From Dokdonella sp. (GTDB lineage Bacteria; Pseudomonadota; Gammaproteobacteria; Xanthomonadales; Rhodanobacteraceae), in assembly GCA_023228465.1 (NCBI GenBank), contig JALOBC010000005.1, positions 55,056 to 119,055 of the forward strand: 64,000 bases of DNA. The letters are read 5' to 3'. Position 1 is the first letter of the stretch. The number at the start of each line of letters is the position of its first letter. The translations under genes were made by a program, and so were the position numbers. Shown here in pieces: positions 52,462 to 62,340 of this stretch. The notes under the pieces were generated by a model. The model was not told the origin of the DNA, made no database searches, and was given only the letters and a program-made list of their open reading frames with translations.

Positions 52462-54621
52462 ATGGGCAGCCGGGGGCAGGATCCGGCGCCGTCCGCGCCG
52501 CGGCGGGCCAGGGTGGACCGCCCCGGCGATCGCAGCGTGGCTGGCAGTGGGACCGGTGCGACGCCGCTGGCCACGCTGCCCGGCGTGGGCCCCGCGCTGG
52601 CGACAGCGCTCGAGCGGCTGGGCCTGGTGACCGTGCAGGATCTGTGGTTCCACCTGCCGCTGCGTTACGAGGATCGCACGCGCCTCACGCCCATCACGTC
52701 GCTGCGCGGCGGCCAGACCGCCCAGGTGGAAGGCGTGGTGCAGGCTGTCGAACGCAGCTTTCGCGGACGCCAGCAACTGCGCGTGGCGCTGACCGATGGC
52801 TCGGGCGGCACGCTGGTTCTGCGCTTCTTCCATTTCAACCGCGCCCAGGTGCAGCAGTTCGTGGCCGGCACGCGACTGCGCTGCTTCGGCGAAGTGCGCC
52901 AGGGATATGCCGGACCGGAGATCGTCCACCCGCAATACCAGCGCCTGGCAGCGGATGCCGAGGTGGCGCTCGAAGGGACCCTGACCCCGGTCTATCCCAC
53001 CACCCAGGGCCTCGGCCAGAAGCGTCTGGCCGGCATCGTCGGCCAGGCGCTGGCGCTGCTGCCGGACGATGCGACGCTGGAGCTGGTGCCCGCCGCGCTG
53101 CGCGCCCCGCTGCGCCTGTCTTCGCTGCGCGAGGCCCTGCTTGCCGTACACCGTCCCCCGCCGGGTGCCGACCTCGCCAGGCTGGGCCTGGGCACCCATC
53201 CGGCCCAGCACCGGCTCGCCTTCGAGGAGCTGCTGGCCCATCACCTGGGCCTGCGCAGCCTGCGCCAGCGGGTGCGCCGCCAGCCCGCCCCGCCCCTGCG
53301 TGGGGATGGCCACCTGCGCGCTGCCCTGCTGGCGCGCCTGTCCTTCGCCCTTACCGGCGCCCAGCAGCGGGTTGCGGCCGAACTCGCGCACGATCTCGCC
53401 CAGGCCAGGCCGATGCTGCGCCTGGTGCAGGGTGATGTCGGTTCCGGCAAGACGGTGGTGGCCGCGCTGGCCGCCCTGGCGGCGATCGAATCGGGTTGGC
53501 AGGTGGCCGTGGTGGCGCCGACCGAGCTGCTTGCCGAGCAGCACTGGCACAACTTCCAGGCCTGGCTGCAGCCCTTGGGTATCGACCCGGTCTGGCTGTC
53601 GGGCAAGGTCAAGGGTGCGAGCCGCAACGCCGCGCTGGCTGCCGTCGCCGCGGGCGCGCCCATCACCATCGGCACCCACGCGCTGATCCAGGAAGGCGTG
53701 GATTTCGCGCGCCTGGGCCTGGTCATCATCGACGAGCAGCATCGCTTCGGCGTGCACCAGCGCCTGGCGCTGAGCGAAAAGGGCCGTCTTGCCGGCAACG
53801 TGCCACACCAGCTGGTGCTGACCGCCACGCCGATTCCGCGCACCCTGGCGATGACCGCCTATGCCGATCTGGATGTCTCGGTGATCGACGAGTTGCCACC
53901 CGGGCGTACGCCGGTGCAGACGGTCGCCATCTCCGATGCACGCCGCGGCGAGGTGATCGAGCGCATTCGCCTGGCCTGCGCCGAGGGGCGCCAGGCCTAC
54001 TGGGTCTGCACCCTCATCGAGGAATCCGAGCAGTTGGAGGCGCAGGCCGCCGAGGCGGCCTTCGCCGAACTCCGCGCAGCACTCCCGGAGCTGGGCATCG
54101 GCCTGGTGCATGGGCGTCTGAAGCCACGCGACAAGCAGGCCGCGATGGATGCCTTCAAGGCGGGCAGCATCCGCCTGCTGGTGGCGACCACGGTGATCGA
54201 AGTCGGCGTGGACGTGCCCAACGCCAGCCTGATGGTGATCGAGAATGCCGAACGCCTGGGCCTGGCCCAGCTCCACCAGCTGCGCGGGCGCGTCGGACGT
54301 GGCAGCGCAGCATCGAGCTGCGTGTTGCTCTACCGCCCGCCGCTGGCGGCCACGGCGCGCGCGCGCCTGGCGGTGATGCGCGAAACCAGCGACGGCTTTC
54401 GCATCGCCCAGAAGGACCTGGAGTTGCGTGGTCCTGGCGAGGTGCTTGGTACGCGCCAGACCGGCCAGCTCGCGTTCCGCGTGGCCGACCTGACCCGCGA
54501 TGCCGCCCTGTTGCCGGCCGTGCAAGAGGTGGCCACGCACATGCTGCGCGCGCATCCGGGCGAGGCCCGCCAGTTGATGGCGCGCTGGATCGGCACGGCG
54601 GTGCGCTACGCGGAAGCCTGA
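52462..54621 (+). CDS. recG: ATP-dependent DNA helicase RecG
   Basis: 719 residues (E. coli 693). N-terminal wedge/OB region (LRYEDRTRLTPITSLRGGQT, GTLVLRFFHFNRAQ) for branched DNA, then helicase motifs: QGDVGSGKTVVA near 323, APTELLAEQH, GTHALIQEGVDF, IIDEQHRFGV near 424, TATPIPRTLAM near 457, and RGRVGRGSAASSC near 612. RecG remodels stalled forks and R-loops. The extra ~25 N-terminal residues are Arg/Pro-rich and may be untranslated. It follows ridA by 10 bp. Confidence 0.95.
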   Translation: MGSRGQDPAPSAPRRARVDRPGDRSVAGSGTGATPLATLPGVGPALATALERLGLVTVQDLWFHLPLRYEDRTRLTPITSLRGGQTAQVEGVVQAVERSFRGRQQLRVALTDGSGGTLVLRFFHFNRAQVQQFVAGTRLRCFGEVRQGYAGPEIVHPQYQRLAADAEVALEGTLTPVYPTTQGLGQKRLAGIVGQALALLPDDATLELVPAALRAPLRLSSLREALLAVHRPPPGADLARLGLGTHPAQHRLAFEELLAHHLGLRSLRQRVRRQPAPPLRGDGHLRAALLARLSFALTGAQQRVAAELAHDLAQARPMLRLVQGDVGSGKTVVAALAALAAIESGWQVAVVAPTELLAEQHWHNFQAWLQPLGIDPVWLSGKVKGASRNAALAAVAAGAPITIGTHALIQEGVDFARLGLVIIDEQHRFGVHQRLALSEKGRLAGNVPHQLVLTATPIPRTLAMTAYADLDVSVIDELPPGRTPVQTVAISDARRGEVIERIRLACAEGRQAYWVCTLIEESEQLEAQAAEAAFAELRAALPELGIGLVHGRLKPRDKQAAMDAFKAGSIRLLVATTVIEVGVDVPNASLMVIENAERLGLAQLHQLRGRVGRGSAASSCVLLYRPPLAATARARLAVMRETSDGFRIAQKDLELRGPGEVLGTRQTGQLAFRVADLTRDAALLPAVQEVATHMLRAHPGEARQLMARWIGTAVRYAEA

Positions 54622-54643
54622 CTGGCGCCGCCTGGGCCTGGCC

Positions 54644-54672
54644 TTGCCTGCCGGCAGGGGCGTGGCTACAAT
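54644..54672 (+). promoter_or_regulatory. Sigma-70 promoter of rpmE2
   Basis: TTGCCT at 54644-54649 and TACAAT at 54667-54672 with a 17-bp spacer, 36 bp before the L31 start. Confidence 0.7.
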
Positions 54673-54708
54673 GCCGCTCTTTTATCGCCGCAAGCCGGGC
54701 CGCCCGCC

Positions 54709-54951
54709 ATGAAAGCCGACATCCATCCCAACTACCATCCGGTCGTGTTCCAGGACCTTTCCAGCGACTTTGCCTTCCTGACCCGCTCGACGATGTCCAG
54801 CAAGGAAACGATCAAGTGGGAAGACGGCGAGGAATATCCGCTGATCAAGGTGGAAATCTCCAGCCATTCGCACCCCTTCTTCACCGGCAAGCAGAAGATC
54901 GTGGACACCGCCGGCCGCGTCGACAAGTTCCGCCGTCGCTACGCGAAGTGA
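54709..54951 (+). CDS. rpmE2: Ribosomal protein L31 type B
   Basis: 80 residues: [46 protein letters not shown] and [13 protein letters not shown]. The absence of any Cys shows the zinc-free type-B (C-minus) form of bL31. In many bacteria this form is derepressed under zinc limitation, but here it may be the only copy. Its own promoter and strong downstream hairpin make it a single-gene unit. Confidence 0.96.
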   Translation: MKADIHPNYHPVVFQDLSSDFAFLTRSTMSSKETIKWEDGEEYPLIKVEISSHSHPFFTGKQKIVDTAGRVDKFRRRYAK

Positions 54952-55018
54952 GGCCGGCCGGCGCCCGTCGCAGGCGGCGCACCGGCCCCAGCCGGGCCAC
55001 TCGATAATTGCTGCCATG

Positions 55019-55049
55019 CGCAAACGCCGGCCACGGGCCGGCGTTTGCG
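55019..55049 (+). terminator. Perfect hairpin after rpmE2
   Basis: CGCAAACGCCGGCC, loop ACG, GGCCGGCGTTTGCG is a perfect 14-bp stem 67 bp after the rpmE2 stop. A short TTCGCGTT follows rather than a long U-tract. Confidence 0.65.
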
Positions 55050-55198
55050 TTCGCGTTCACCATTGCAAGGTCTTGTCAAGGCCATACGCGGCAGCATGTT
55101 GCTGTGCAATAATTGGTCATTGATCGCCGCTGGCGTGCACCTCCGCCGAACCCCTCCCAGCCGTTCGCGATGCCGCGGCCCGCAGCAAGGAGTCCCTC

Positions 55199-56491
55199 GT
55201 GTCCGAAAAGTCCGTCCAGATCATCGATTCCGCCTCGAACAAGAGCGCCACCCTGCCGGTCATCACCGGAACCTTGGGCGATCCGGCCATCGACATTGCC
55301 CACCTGCATGCCCAGACCGGCACCTACACGTTCGATCCCGGCTTCGCTGCGACTGCGGCCACGCGCAGTTCCGTGACCTTCATCGATGGCGACAAGGGCG
55401 TGCTGCTCTACCGCGGCTATCCGATCGAGCAGCTGGCCCGGCAGTCGAGTTTCCTCGAGGTCGCCTACCTGCTCATCAACGGCGAACTCCCCAGCGCGGC
55501 CGAGTTCTCGGCCTTCGAACACAAGATCACGCATCACACGATGATGCATGAGTCGCTCAAGAACTTCCTGCACGGCTTCCATCACGATGCGCACCCGATG
55601 GCCATGCTGTGCGCCTCGATCGCCTCGCTGTCGGCCTTCTACCACGACACGCTGGATCTTTCCGATCCCGAGCAGCGCCACCTGGCGGCGATTCGCCTGA
55701 TCGCCAAGATGCCGACCATCGCGGCGGCGGCCTATCGCTATTCGATCGGCTGGCCGGTGCGCTACCCGCGCAACAACCTGGAATACGTCACCCGCTTCCT
55801 GCACATGATGTTCGAAGTGCCGAGCGAGCCGCTCGATCTCAATCCGGTGGTGGCCAAGGCGCTGGATCTGCTCTTCATCCTGCACGCCGACCACGAACAG
55901 AACGCCTCCACCTCGACCGTGCGCCTGGTCGGCTCGACCGGGGCCAATCCCTACGCCTGCGTGGCCGCGGGCATTGCCGCCCTGTGGGGTCCCGCGCATG
56001 GCGGCGCCAACGAGGCCGTGCTCAGGATGCTGGGCGAGATCGGTGATGCGAAGCACGTGGGCAAGGCGGTCGAACGGGCCAAGGACAAGGACTCCGGCTT
56101 CCGCCTGATGGGCTTTGGTCACCGCGTGTACAAGAACTTCGACCCGCGCGCGACCATCATCCGTGACATGTGCCACAAGGTGCTCGATGACCTGCATGTC
56201 AGCGATCCGTTGCTGGACGTGGCGATGGAACTGGAACAGGCGGCGCTCAAGGACGACTACTTCGTCGAGCGCAAGCTGTATCCGAACGTCGATTTCTACT
56301 CGGGCATCATCTACAAGGCACTCAAGATCCCGACCGAGCTGTTCACCGTCATGTTCGCCATCGCCCGTACCGCCGGTTGGGTCGCGCACTGGCTGGAACA
56401 GCACGTGGATCCGGATACGCGCATCGGGCGTCCGCGCCAGGTCTATTGCGGTCCCGTCCAGCGCGACTACGTGCCGCGCGCGCGCCGCTGA
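55199..56491 (+). CDS. gltA: Citrate synthase
   Basis: 430 residues of type II citrate synthase. Catalytic residues by position: His in PAHGGANEA near 266, His in [13 protein letters not shown] near 307 and Asp in YPNVDFYSG near 363. Also [23 protein letters not shown] and [17 protein letters not shown]. It condenses oxaloacetate and acetyl-CoA to citrate in the TCA cycle. The GTG at 55199 has AAGGAG 6 nt upstream. Monocistronic; ends 160 bp before the convergent asparagine-synthetase-like gene. Confidence 0.97.
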   Translation: MSEKSVQIIDSASNKSATLPVITGTLGDPAIDIAHLHAQTGTYTFDPGFAATAATRSSVTFIDGDKGVLLYRGYPIEQLARQSSFLEVAYLLINGELPSAAEFSAFEHKITHHTMMHESLKNFLHGFHHDAHPMAMLCASIASLSAFYHDTLDLSDPEQRHLAAIRLIAKMPTIAAAAYRYSIGWPVRYPRNNLEYVTRFLHMMFEVPSEPLDLNPVVAKALDLLFILHADHEQNASTSTVRLVGSTGANPYACVAAGIAALWGPAHGGANEAVLRMLGEIGDAKHVGKAVERAKDKDSGFRLMGFGHRVYKNFDPRATIIRDMCHKVLDDLHVSDPLLDVAMELEQAALKDDYFVERKLYPNVDFYSGIIYKALKIPTELFTVMFAIARTAGWVAHWLEQHVDPDTRIGRPRQVYCGPVQRDYVPRARR

Positions 56492-56539
56492 GGCGCCTCG
56501 CGGTCGCGGCAGGTTGCACCGGCAATCGTGAACTGCCAC

Positions 56540-56560
56540 GGGCGCCCCATGCGGGCGCCC
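56540..56560 (+). terminator. Hairpin after gltA
   Basis: GGGCGCCC, loop CATGC, GGGCGCCC forms an 8-bp GC stem 48 bp after the gltA stop, followed by GCTCGTTTCC, a poor U-tract. Probable terminator between convergent genes. Confidence 0.5.
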
Positions 56561-56650
56561 GCTCGTTTCCGCTCGTCCGGTTGACGGGTGCGGTGCGCTG
56601 CAGGCGCGAGCCGTCGCCGGCGCGTCACGCCGGATGAGGAGCCGTGGCTC

Positions 56651-58489
56651 TCAGGCGCGATCCTCGTGCTTGCGCAGCCACAGCTCCAGCACCAGCAGCT
56701 GCCAGATTTCCTCGGCATGGTCCCAACTGCCGCGCATGTGTTCGGCCAGCAGCGTCTCCAGGAAGGCGGTCTGGAACACGCCGCGTTCTGCGCTACGCGC
56801 GTCGAACAGGATGTCGCGCACCATCTGCTGGAAGTCGGCGTCGCGACGCAGCCACACGGCAATCGGCAAGCCGAAGCCGTGCTTCTTCTTGTTCAGTATC
56901 TCCTGCGGCAGGAGACTGGCCGTGGCCAGTTTGAACAGGTGGCGCTTGTTGAGGCCCCGGACCTTGCAGCGGGTGGCCAGGCGGCCGGTGAAATCGACCA
57001 GGTCCGGATCCAGGTAGGGAAAGCGGGTCGTGATGGCTTGCGCCCGGCAGGCGCCTTCGACCTTGACCAGGTCGTTCTGCGCGATCGCCATGTACAGGTC
57101 CAGGCGCATGATGCGGTGCAGCGTGCTGGCCGGGCTGCCGAGCGCGTACACCTCGCGCATGAAGGCCAGCGAAGCGTCGCGTTCGACGCGCGCGCGCAAT
57201 TCCGGCTGCAGGAGCCGGGCGTAGTATTCCGAGCCGAAACCGTGGTCGCTGTAGAAGCGGTCGGGATTGGGCAGCGAGGCGCGTTCGGTGAAGTTGTGCA
57301 TGCGTTGCAGCAGGTGCAGCGGGCTGCGACCGGCCAGACCGCCCAGCGCCCGCCCCAGGCCGCGCAGCGGTCTGGGCAGGCGGTAGAACGCTTCCATCAC
57401 GCGGTCCTTGGCGTAGCGCTCGTTGCCGCCGAAGATCTCGTCGCCACCATCCCCGGCCACCAGCACCCTGATGCCGTGTTCGGCGGCGAGTTCGGCGCAG
57501 GCCATCGACGGGATGGCCGAGGAGTTGCCGAAGGGCTGGTCGTAGGCATCGACCACCTTGCCCACCAGGGCGACAGCCTGACCGCTGTCCACGCGGGCGG
57601 AATACGCCTCGGTGCGGCAGGCTTCGGCCACCGTCCGGGCAAAGCCGAGTTCGTCGTAGCCTTCCTCGGCGAAGCCGATGGAGAAGGTGCGCACCTGCGT
57701 GTCCGGTTGCTGGCGCGCGAGGATGGAGACGATGCTGGAACTGTCGGTACCACCGGAAAGAAAGCAGCCCCAGTCCGTCGCTCCGGGTGGCCGCCAGGCC
57801 TCGACGCTGGCGACCATCCGTTCGCGTAGCGTAGCGGCCAACTCGGCGTCGCTGCCGTCCAGGTCTTCGGGGTATTCGGCAATGAAGTAACGATCCTGGC
57901 GCGCCTGCAGGGCAGCATCCCAGCGCAGGCGGGTGCCTGGCGACAGGCGGCGGACGTCGTCGTAGATGGTGTAGGGCGCGGGAATGCAGGAGAAGTTGAG
58001 GTAATGGTAGATCGCGGTCGGATCGGTGCGCCGTGCGCACAGGCCACTCGCGGCGATGAGGCGCAGGTCCGTCGCCAGCAGCAGGGTGTCGCCGCGCTGG
58101 CACACGTACAGCGACAGGGTTGAAAAATGGTCGGTACAGGCAGCGATGCGCCGTTCGCCCGGGCGCCACAACACCTGGGCGAAGCGCCCGCGCCAGTGGC
58201 GCTGGGGGGGCACCTGGGCATCCAGCGCGCCGGCGCCGGCGGCGAGCTCGCCTTCGATCAGGTCGGCAAGCGCGATCCAGCGCGTGCCATCGGGCGTACG
58301 CCCCTGCTGCACGGCACCTTGCGCAGCGATGGCGAGGTCGCCCTCCACGCTCACCTCGTGCCCGCGTGCGCTTGACACGCAGGCACGCGCGCCGGGGCCG
58401 AAGGCCAGCAGGAACGATCCCGCCGTTGCCGGCGTGGATTGCGGCGCTGGGCGGGGGGGCACGGCGGGTTCCTGCATGTCGGACGTCAA
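56651..58489 (-). CDS. Asparagine synthetase B-like protein lacking the glutaminase cysteine
   Basis: 612 residues. The C-terminal ATP-pyrophosphatase domain is well conserved: PP-loop LSGGTDSSSIVS near residue 243, VLVAGDGGDEIFGGNERYA near 349, NKKKHGFGLPIAVWL near 541. The N-terminal half keeps the beta-sandwich shape of the glutaminase (GRFAQVLWRPGERRIAAC, TLLLATDLRLIAASG). However, it does not begin with Met-Cys-Gly: the start is MTSDMQEPAVPP, so the N-terminal nucleophile is missing. It may use ammonia or act on another substrate. The TTG at 58489 is chosen because GAGG precedes it at good spacing; ATG 58477 is possible. Related proteins occur in exosortase/exopolysaccharide loci. Confidence 0.85.
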   Translation of the reverse strand: MTSDMQEPAVPPRPAPQSTPATAGSFLLAFGPGARACVSSARGHEVSVEGDLAIAAQGAVQQGRTPDGTRWIALADLIEGELAAGAGALDAQVPPQRHWRGRFAQVLWRPGERRIAACTDHFSTLSLYVCQRGDTLLLATDLRLIAASGLCARRTDPTAIYHYLNFSCIPAPYTIYDDVRRLSPGTRLRWDAALQARQDRYFIAEYPEDLDGSDAELAATLRERMVASVEAWRPPGATDWGCFLSGGTDSSSIVSILARQQPDTQVRTFSIGFAEEGYDELGFARTVAEACRTEAYSARVDSGQAVALVGKVVDAYDQPFGNSSAIPSMACAELAAEHGIRVLVAGDGGDEIFGGNERYAKDRVMEAFYRLPRPLRGLGRALGGLAGRSPLHLLQRMHNFTERASLPNPDRFYSDHGFGSEYYARLLQPELRARVERDASLAFMREVYALGSPASTLHRIMRLDLYMAIAQNDLVKVEGACRAQAITTRFPYLDPDLVDFTGRLATRCKVRGLNKRHLFKLATASLLPQEILNKKKHGFGLPIAVWLRRDADFQQMVRDILFDARSAERGVFQTAFLETLLAEHMRGSWDHAEEIWQLLVLELWLRKHEDRA

Positions 58490-58670
58490 GGCGATCCTCG
58501 TTGGGTTGCGCGGGCGGCCACCGTGCGCACTCTGGTTCGAGTGGCCGCGCTGGCCGGCGCGCGGTGGCGATACGCAGTGTCATCCCGGCGCCGGCAGTGT
58601 ACGCCGGCCGAGCCCGGCGACGCGCACGCGCGCTGCGCGCAGCCGTGCCGCGTGGGCGTGACGCCGCCGG

Positions 58671-59699
58671 TCAGCTGGTCGCGCCGCCTGCGCCGCGGGC
58701 CTGCCAGGCAAGATACCAGTCGACGAAGCGACGCACACCTTCCTCCACCGGCGTGGCGGGTGCATAGCCGGTGTCGTGCGCCAGTTCGGCCACGTCGGCG
58801 CAGGTGTCGGGTACGTCGCCCGGCTGCAGGGGCAGCAGGATCTTCTCGGCCTTGCGCCCCAGGCAGTGTTCGATCACCTCGATGTAGCGCGCCAATTCCA
58901 CCGGCTGGCTGTTGCCGATGTTGTACACCCGGTAGGGCGCCGAGGAGACGGCCGGGTTGGGGTGCAGCGGATCGAACGCCGGGTCGGGTGTGGCCACGCG
59001 GTCGAGGGTGTGTACCACGCCCTCGACGATGTCGTCGATGTAGGTGAAGTCGCGCGTGTGGTGACCGTGGTTGAACACCTCGATCGGCTCCCCGGCGAGG
59101 ATCTTGCGGGTGAACAGGAACAGCGCCATGTCCGGGCGGCCCCATGGGCCATAGACGGTAAAGAAGCGCAGGCCCGTCGTTGGCAGGCCATAGAGATGGC
59201 TGTAGGTATGTGCCATCAGCTCGTTGGCCTTCTTGGTCGCCGCGTACAGGCTGACCGGGTGATCCACTGCGTCCTGCACCGAGAAGGGCAGCTTGCGATT
59301 GGCGCCGTACACGGAGCTGGACGAGGCGTAAACCAGGTGCCGCACGCCGCCGTGGCGACAGGCTTCGAGCACATTGATGAAGCCGACCAGGTTGCTCTCC
59401 ACATAGGCATGTGGATTTTCGATCGAGTAGCGCACGCCGGCCTGTGCGGCCAGGTTCACGACCCGCTCGGGACGGAACTCGGCGAATGCGCGCTCCAGCG
59501 CCGGGCGATCCTCCAGTGCCGCGCGCACGCAGCCGAAGCCGGGCTTGTCCAGCAGCCGCGCCAGGCGCGCTTCCTTGAGTGCCGGATCGTAGTAGTCGTT
59601 GACGTTGTCGTAGCCGAGCACCTCGTCGCCGCGGGCGATCAGGCGCTGGCTCAGGGCGGCGCCAATGAATCCGGCCGCGCCGGTGACCAGTACGCGCAT
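58671..59699 (-). CDS. NAD-dependent epimerase, UDP-glucuronate 4-epimerase-like
   Basis: 342 residues of the extended short-chain dehydrogenase fold. NAD-binding [10 protein letters not shown] near residue 7, then [20 protein letters not shown], which is characteristic of UDP-glucuronate epimerases, YASSSSVYG near 122 with the Ser, and [20 protein letters not shown] near 150 with the Tyr-x3-Lys pair. [16 protein letters not shown] is also typical. Product: probably UDP-galacturonate for surface polysaccharide. The ATG at 59699 has AGGAG 8 nt upstream; the longer frame to 60020 is not family-like. Confidence 0.92.
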   Translation of the reverse strand: MRVLVTGAAGFIGAALSQRLIARGDEVLGYDNVNDYYDPALKEARLARLLDKPGFGCVRAALEDRPALERAFAEFRPERVVNLAAQAGVRYSIENPHAYVESNLVGFINVLEACRHGGVRHLVYASSSSVYGANRKLPFSVQDAVDHPVSLYAATKKANELMAHTYSHLYGLPTTGLRFFTVYGPWGRPDMALFLFTRKILAGEPIEVFNHGHHTRDFTYIDDIVEGVVHTLDRVATPDPAFDPLHPNPAVSSAPYRVYNIGNSQPVELARYIEVIEHCLGRKAEKILLPLQPGDVPDTCADVAELAHDTGYAPATPVEEGVRRFVDWYLAWQARGAGGATS

Positions 59700-59860
59700 G
59701 CGTTGCTCCTGCGTTGAAGGGCGCGTCGCCGCGGACGCGTCTTGCAGTCTAGCGCGGATGGCCCGGCAGTTCGTGACCAAAGGCGCGCTGAATGCCCCGG
59801 CGCGGCCGGTGTGCCGGAGGGTGACGTGGCCATTACAGTAAGGCCAAGCCGAGGGAGCCG

Positions 59861-60769
59861 ATGAAGGTCTGCGTGAACCTGCCGCGCGTGGCAATTGCCG
59901 ATCACGCTCCGCCGCCGCGTCGGGGCCGGAGGTGGCTGGCTGCGGGGCTGCTCGCCGGCCTGGCCGGCGCGGCGCCGGCAGCAGCGCCGCACATGGCCGG
60001 CGTGCCGACGCTGGGCGCACACACCCTGCTGTGGCAGCCCGAGGGGAACGGCGTGAATCCCGCCGTGACCGCGCCGCTCACGACGGACGCGCAAGGCAGT
60101 TCGTTCCTGGTGTTCGAGGCCGGCTATCGCAGCAACACCCGGCCCCCCGTGGACAGCAAGGCCAATACCTGGACGCGCGTGGGCCAGCCGGTGGTATTTG
60201 ATGGTTATGCTGGCCGCTTCGACGTCAAGGCCTGGGTGGCCCTGGATGGCCGCGGTGGCGCCGACCACACGGTGACGCTGGACAAGACCGGCCCGGCGGA
60301 CGGCGAAATTTCCCTGCCCTTCATCGAGATCCGCAATGCCGGCGTGCTGCAGGACGTGGCACAGAACTATCCGACCTTCGCCCCGTCCCTGCTGCAGACC
60401 CTGGGCCATGCCCTGTGGCCGTTCGGCGAAGCGCCCGCCGCCGGTGGGCGCGAACACGGCACGCGCCACCTCGGCGATCCCTTCCACGTTCAGCAGACCA
60501 GCGCCAGCGTGACCACGACCGGCCCGGCCACGCTGATCGCGCTGTGGTTCGGCGATGCCTATGTGCTGGACATGACGGCCGTGCCGGGCAACGGCTTCAC
60601 CGTCATCGACGGCCTCCTGCACCTGCCCCCGGAAAGCGCCGTGCAGTGCGCGGTCGCCTACCGCAACGTGAGCGAGGCCGGCACCTATCATGTCACCTGG
60701 ACGCAGTCGCCCAACCAGGGCGCGGTGCTGTGGCTGCTGGCATTCCAGTCCGCCGCGCCCGCGCATTGA
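59861..60769 (+). CDS. Exported beta-rich protein of unknown function
   Basis: 302 residues. A Pro/Arg-rich n-region with RRGRRW leads to a hydrophobic stretch ([17 protein letters not shown]), so export is likely, possibly by Tat. The mature part is rich in beta strands: [96 protein letters not shown] and [21 protein letters not shown] do not recognise the family; the layout is like carbohydrate-binding or jelly-roll sandwiches. GAGGGA lies 5 nt before the ATG. It diverges from the epimerase gene, in a surface-polysaccharide neighbourhood. Confidence 0.75.
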   Translation: MKVCVNLPRVAIADHAPPPRRGRRWLAAGLLAGLAGAAPAAAPHMAGVPTLGAHTLLWQPEGNGVNPAVTAPLTTDAQGSSFLVFEAGYRSNTRPPVDSKANTWTRVGQPVVFDGYAGRFDVKAWVALDGRGGADHTVTLDKTGPADGEISLPFIEIRNAGVLQDVAQNYPTFAPSLLQTLGHALWPFGEAPAAGGREHGTRHLGDPFHVQQTSASVTTTGPATLIALWFGDAYVLDMTAVPGNGFTVIDGLLHLPPESAVQCAVAYRNVSEAGTYHVTWTQSPNQGAVLWLLAFQSAAPAH

Positions 60770-60840
60770 CCCCGCGCCGGATGGGGGGCGTGGCCGGTCG
60801 CGGTTGGCAGGCCGCGGCGCAGTGCGCAGCCGCCCTGCCT

Positions 60841-61491
60841 TCAGCGCCGCTCGCCCGCTCGGTCCGCCGCACGGCGCGTCGCCACGTGCAGCGGTCGCAG
60901 CGGGGAGCTGTACCAGTCGCTGACCCGGCCATTCTCGAACTCGACCCAGGAAGTACCGTACTCCCAGCGCCATTCGTTCGACGCGCTGGGGGGGCCCTCG
61001 CGCGCGCGCACCTGCTGCTTGCTCATGCCCAGGTCGAGCTGCCTCGCGCCGCGGTCGCCATCAACCCAGGCGTCCTGCACTGGTGGATCGGCGTGGCTGT
61101 CAAGCTGTTCGCTGCCTGGCAGGAGTGCCCAGGCCAGCGCGGTGAGGATGGCCAGTCCCAGCAGGGCACGGCGCGGACGCACCACCCCGGCGGGCGTGGC
61201 CGGGTCGGCGCGCCGCTCGCCCCGCAGCGGTGCCGGCATGGTGCGCACGGCCGCGTGTTGCGCGGCTCCGGGGAGTCGCCCATGGCGGCGCGCGAAGGCC
61301 ATGGCTGCCGCGTAGGTGGCGGTCAGTTCCTGCAATTCAGTGGCGACATGCGCGTTCGACCCGCGCACCTGCCGGTCCGGGTGCAACTCGGCCACGCGCC
61401 GGCGATAGGCGTGCTTGAGCTCGGCTATCGAACAGTCAGCTTCCAGCTGCAACTGCTGATAGAGGGCGAGGAAGTCCGTGTTCGTCGTCAT
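60841..61491 (-). CDS. Membrane-anchored J-domain protein
   Basis: 216 residues. Residues ~5-60 are a J-domain (FLALYQQLQLEADCSIAELK, HAYRRRVAELHPDRQ) with the HPD motif needed to stimulate DnaK. Near residues 113-130 is one hydrophobic helix (RALLGLAILTALAWALLPG). The C-terminal part (GMSKQQVRAREGPPSASNEW, RWEYGTSWVEFENGRVSDWY) resembles the small beta-strand/helix modules of SmpA/OmlA (BamE-like) proteins. It may recruit DnaK to the inner membrane while reading a periplasmic signal; that is inference. ATG 61491 is used; ATG 61509 is in frame. Confidence 0.8.
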   Translation of the reverse strand: MTTNTDFLALYQQLQLEADCSIAELKHAYRRRVAELHPDRQVRGSNAHVATELQELTATYAAAMAFARRHGRLPGAAQHAAVRTMPAPLRGERRADPATPAGVVRPRRALLGLAILTALAWALLPGSEQLDSHADPPVQDAWVDGDRGARQLDLGMSKQQVRAREGPPSASNEWRWEYGTSWVEFENGRVSDWYSSPLRPLHVATRRAADRAGERR

Positions 61492-61563
61492 GCCGTCCCC
61501 ACGTCGCATGGATGGAATCCAGGCACCCTCCCCGGATGCCGATGTGCCGGTGCCTCGCGCCGA

Positions 61564-62340
61564 TCACTGCGGAAACCGCCTGCCAAGCCAGTCACCCACG
61601 AGCTCGATCAGGCGTTGGCGCTGGCGCGTGTCGTAGTAGGTGTGGTCGCATTCCGGCCAATGCTCGAAGGCGACGGCCGGGTTGCGCACGCCGCGCCCAT
61701 AGGTCGCGCGCAGCTGGCGTGGATGCAGGAAATAGGTGGCCCCACCGGTGAACAGGAACAGGCATTGCACGTCGCGCGCGAGCAGCTGTTGGAACTGCCC
61801 TCGCTCGCTGCCGGGCGCCGGCCAGTCGCGCAGGATTTCGCTTTCGATCACGTCGGCGGGTGCCAGCTGATGGCGCAGCGCGGCCCACCAGGCGCCTGGT
61901 GGCTTGCGCAGCAGTCGCTGCCAGCGCGCCAGGCGGAACCAGATTCCCTTGCGCGCCAGGCCATCGAGCAGGAACAGGCCGGCCACGCGCTCATCGGCCA
62001 GGGCGCCCTGCCAGCTCGCGTCGGCGGCGGCACAGATCCCGCCCAGCACGATGCGCGCGCAGCCGGTGCGTGCCTGCACCCGGTCGAGCACCCCGGCGAG
62101 CACCTCGGCGGCTGGCCGATCCGCATCGGCCAGGGCATCGCCGATGCCGGGCAGGTCGAAGCGCAGGGCCGGGTAGCCCGCCTGTGCCAGCGCACGGGTC
62201 AGCCGCGTGCCGAGCCGGAACGGGCCACTGCGGTGGATCAGCCCGGCGTTGAGCACGGCCACGGCCGTCGAGCGGGGACGCCCCTGTGGGCAGCTGAGCA
62301 GCCCGAACGTGCCGCTGCCCAGGTCGAGGATCTCATCCAT
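61564..62340 (-). CDS. Alpha/beta hydrolase, exosortase A-associated hydrolase 1-like
   Basis: 258 residues with an alpha/beta-hydrolase fold: VAVLNAGLIHRSGPFRLGTR, LRFDLPGIGDALAD and a late HYYDTRQRQRLIE (from DHTYYDT) supplying the acid/His end. At the nucleophile elbow the motif is GGICAAADAS near residue 100, with Cys where serine hydrolases have Ser. This is the pattern (G-L-C-D-A-A) I recall for the first hydrolase of exosortase A (PEP-CTERM/EPS) loci. The start overlaps the previous gene by 8 nt. Substrate unknown; possibly lipid-linked or acyl intermediates of polysaccharide export. Confidence 0.78.
   Translation of the reverse strand: MDEILDLGSGTFGLLSCPQGRPRSTAVAVLNAGLIHRSGPFRLGTRLTRALAQAGYPALRFDLPGIGDALADADRPAAEVLAGVLDRVQARTGCARIVLGGICAAADASWQGALADERVAGLFLLDGLARKGIWFRLARWQRLLRKPPGAWWAALRHQLAPADVIESEILRDWPAPGSERGQFQQLLARDVQCLFLFTGGATYFLHPRQLRATYGRGVRNPAVAFEHWPECDHTYYDTRQRQRLIELVGDWLGRRFPQ

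Noticed and set aside
52330-54555. 741-residue open frame antisense to recG
   Set aside because: RecG motifs are complete on the plus strand; the antisense frame lacks any recognisable domain.
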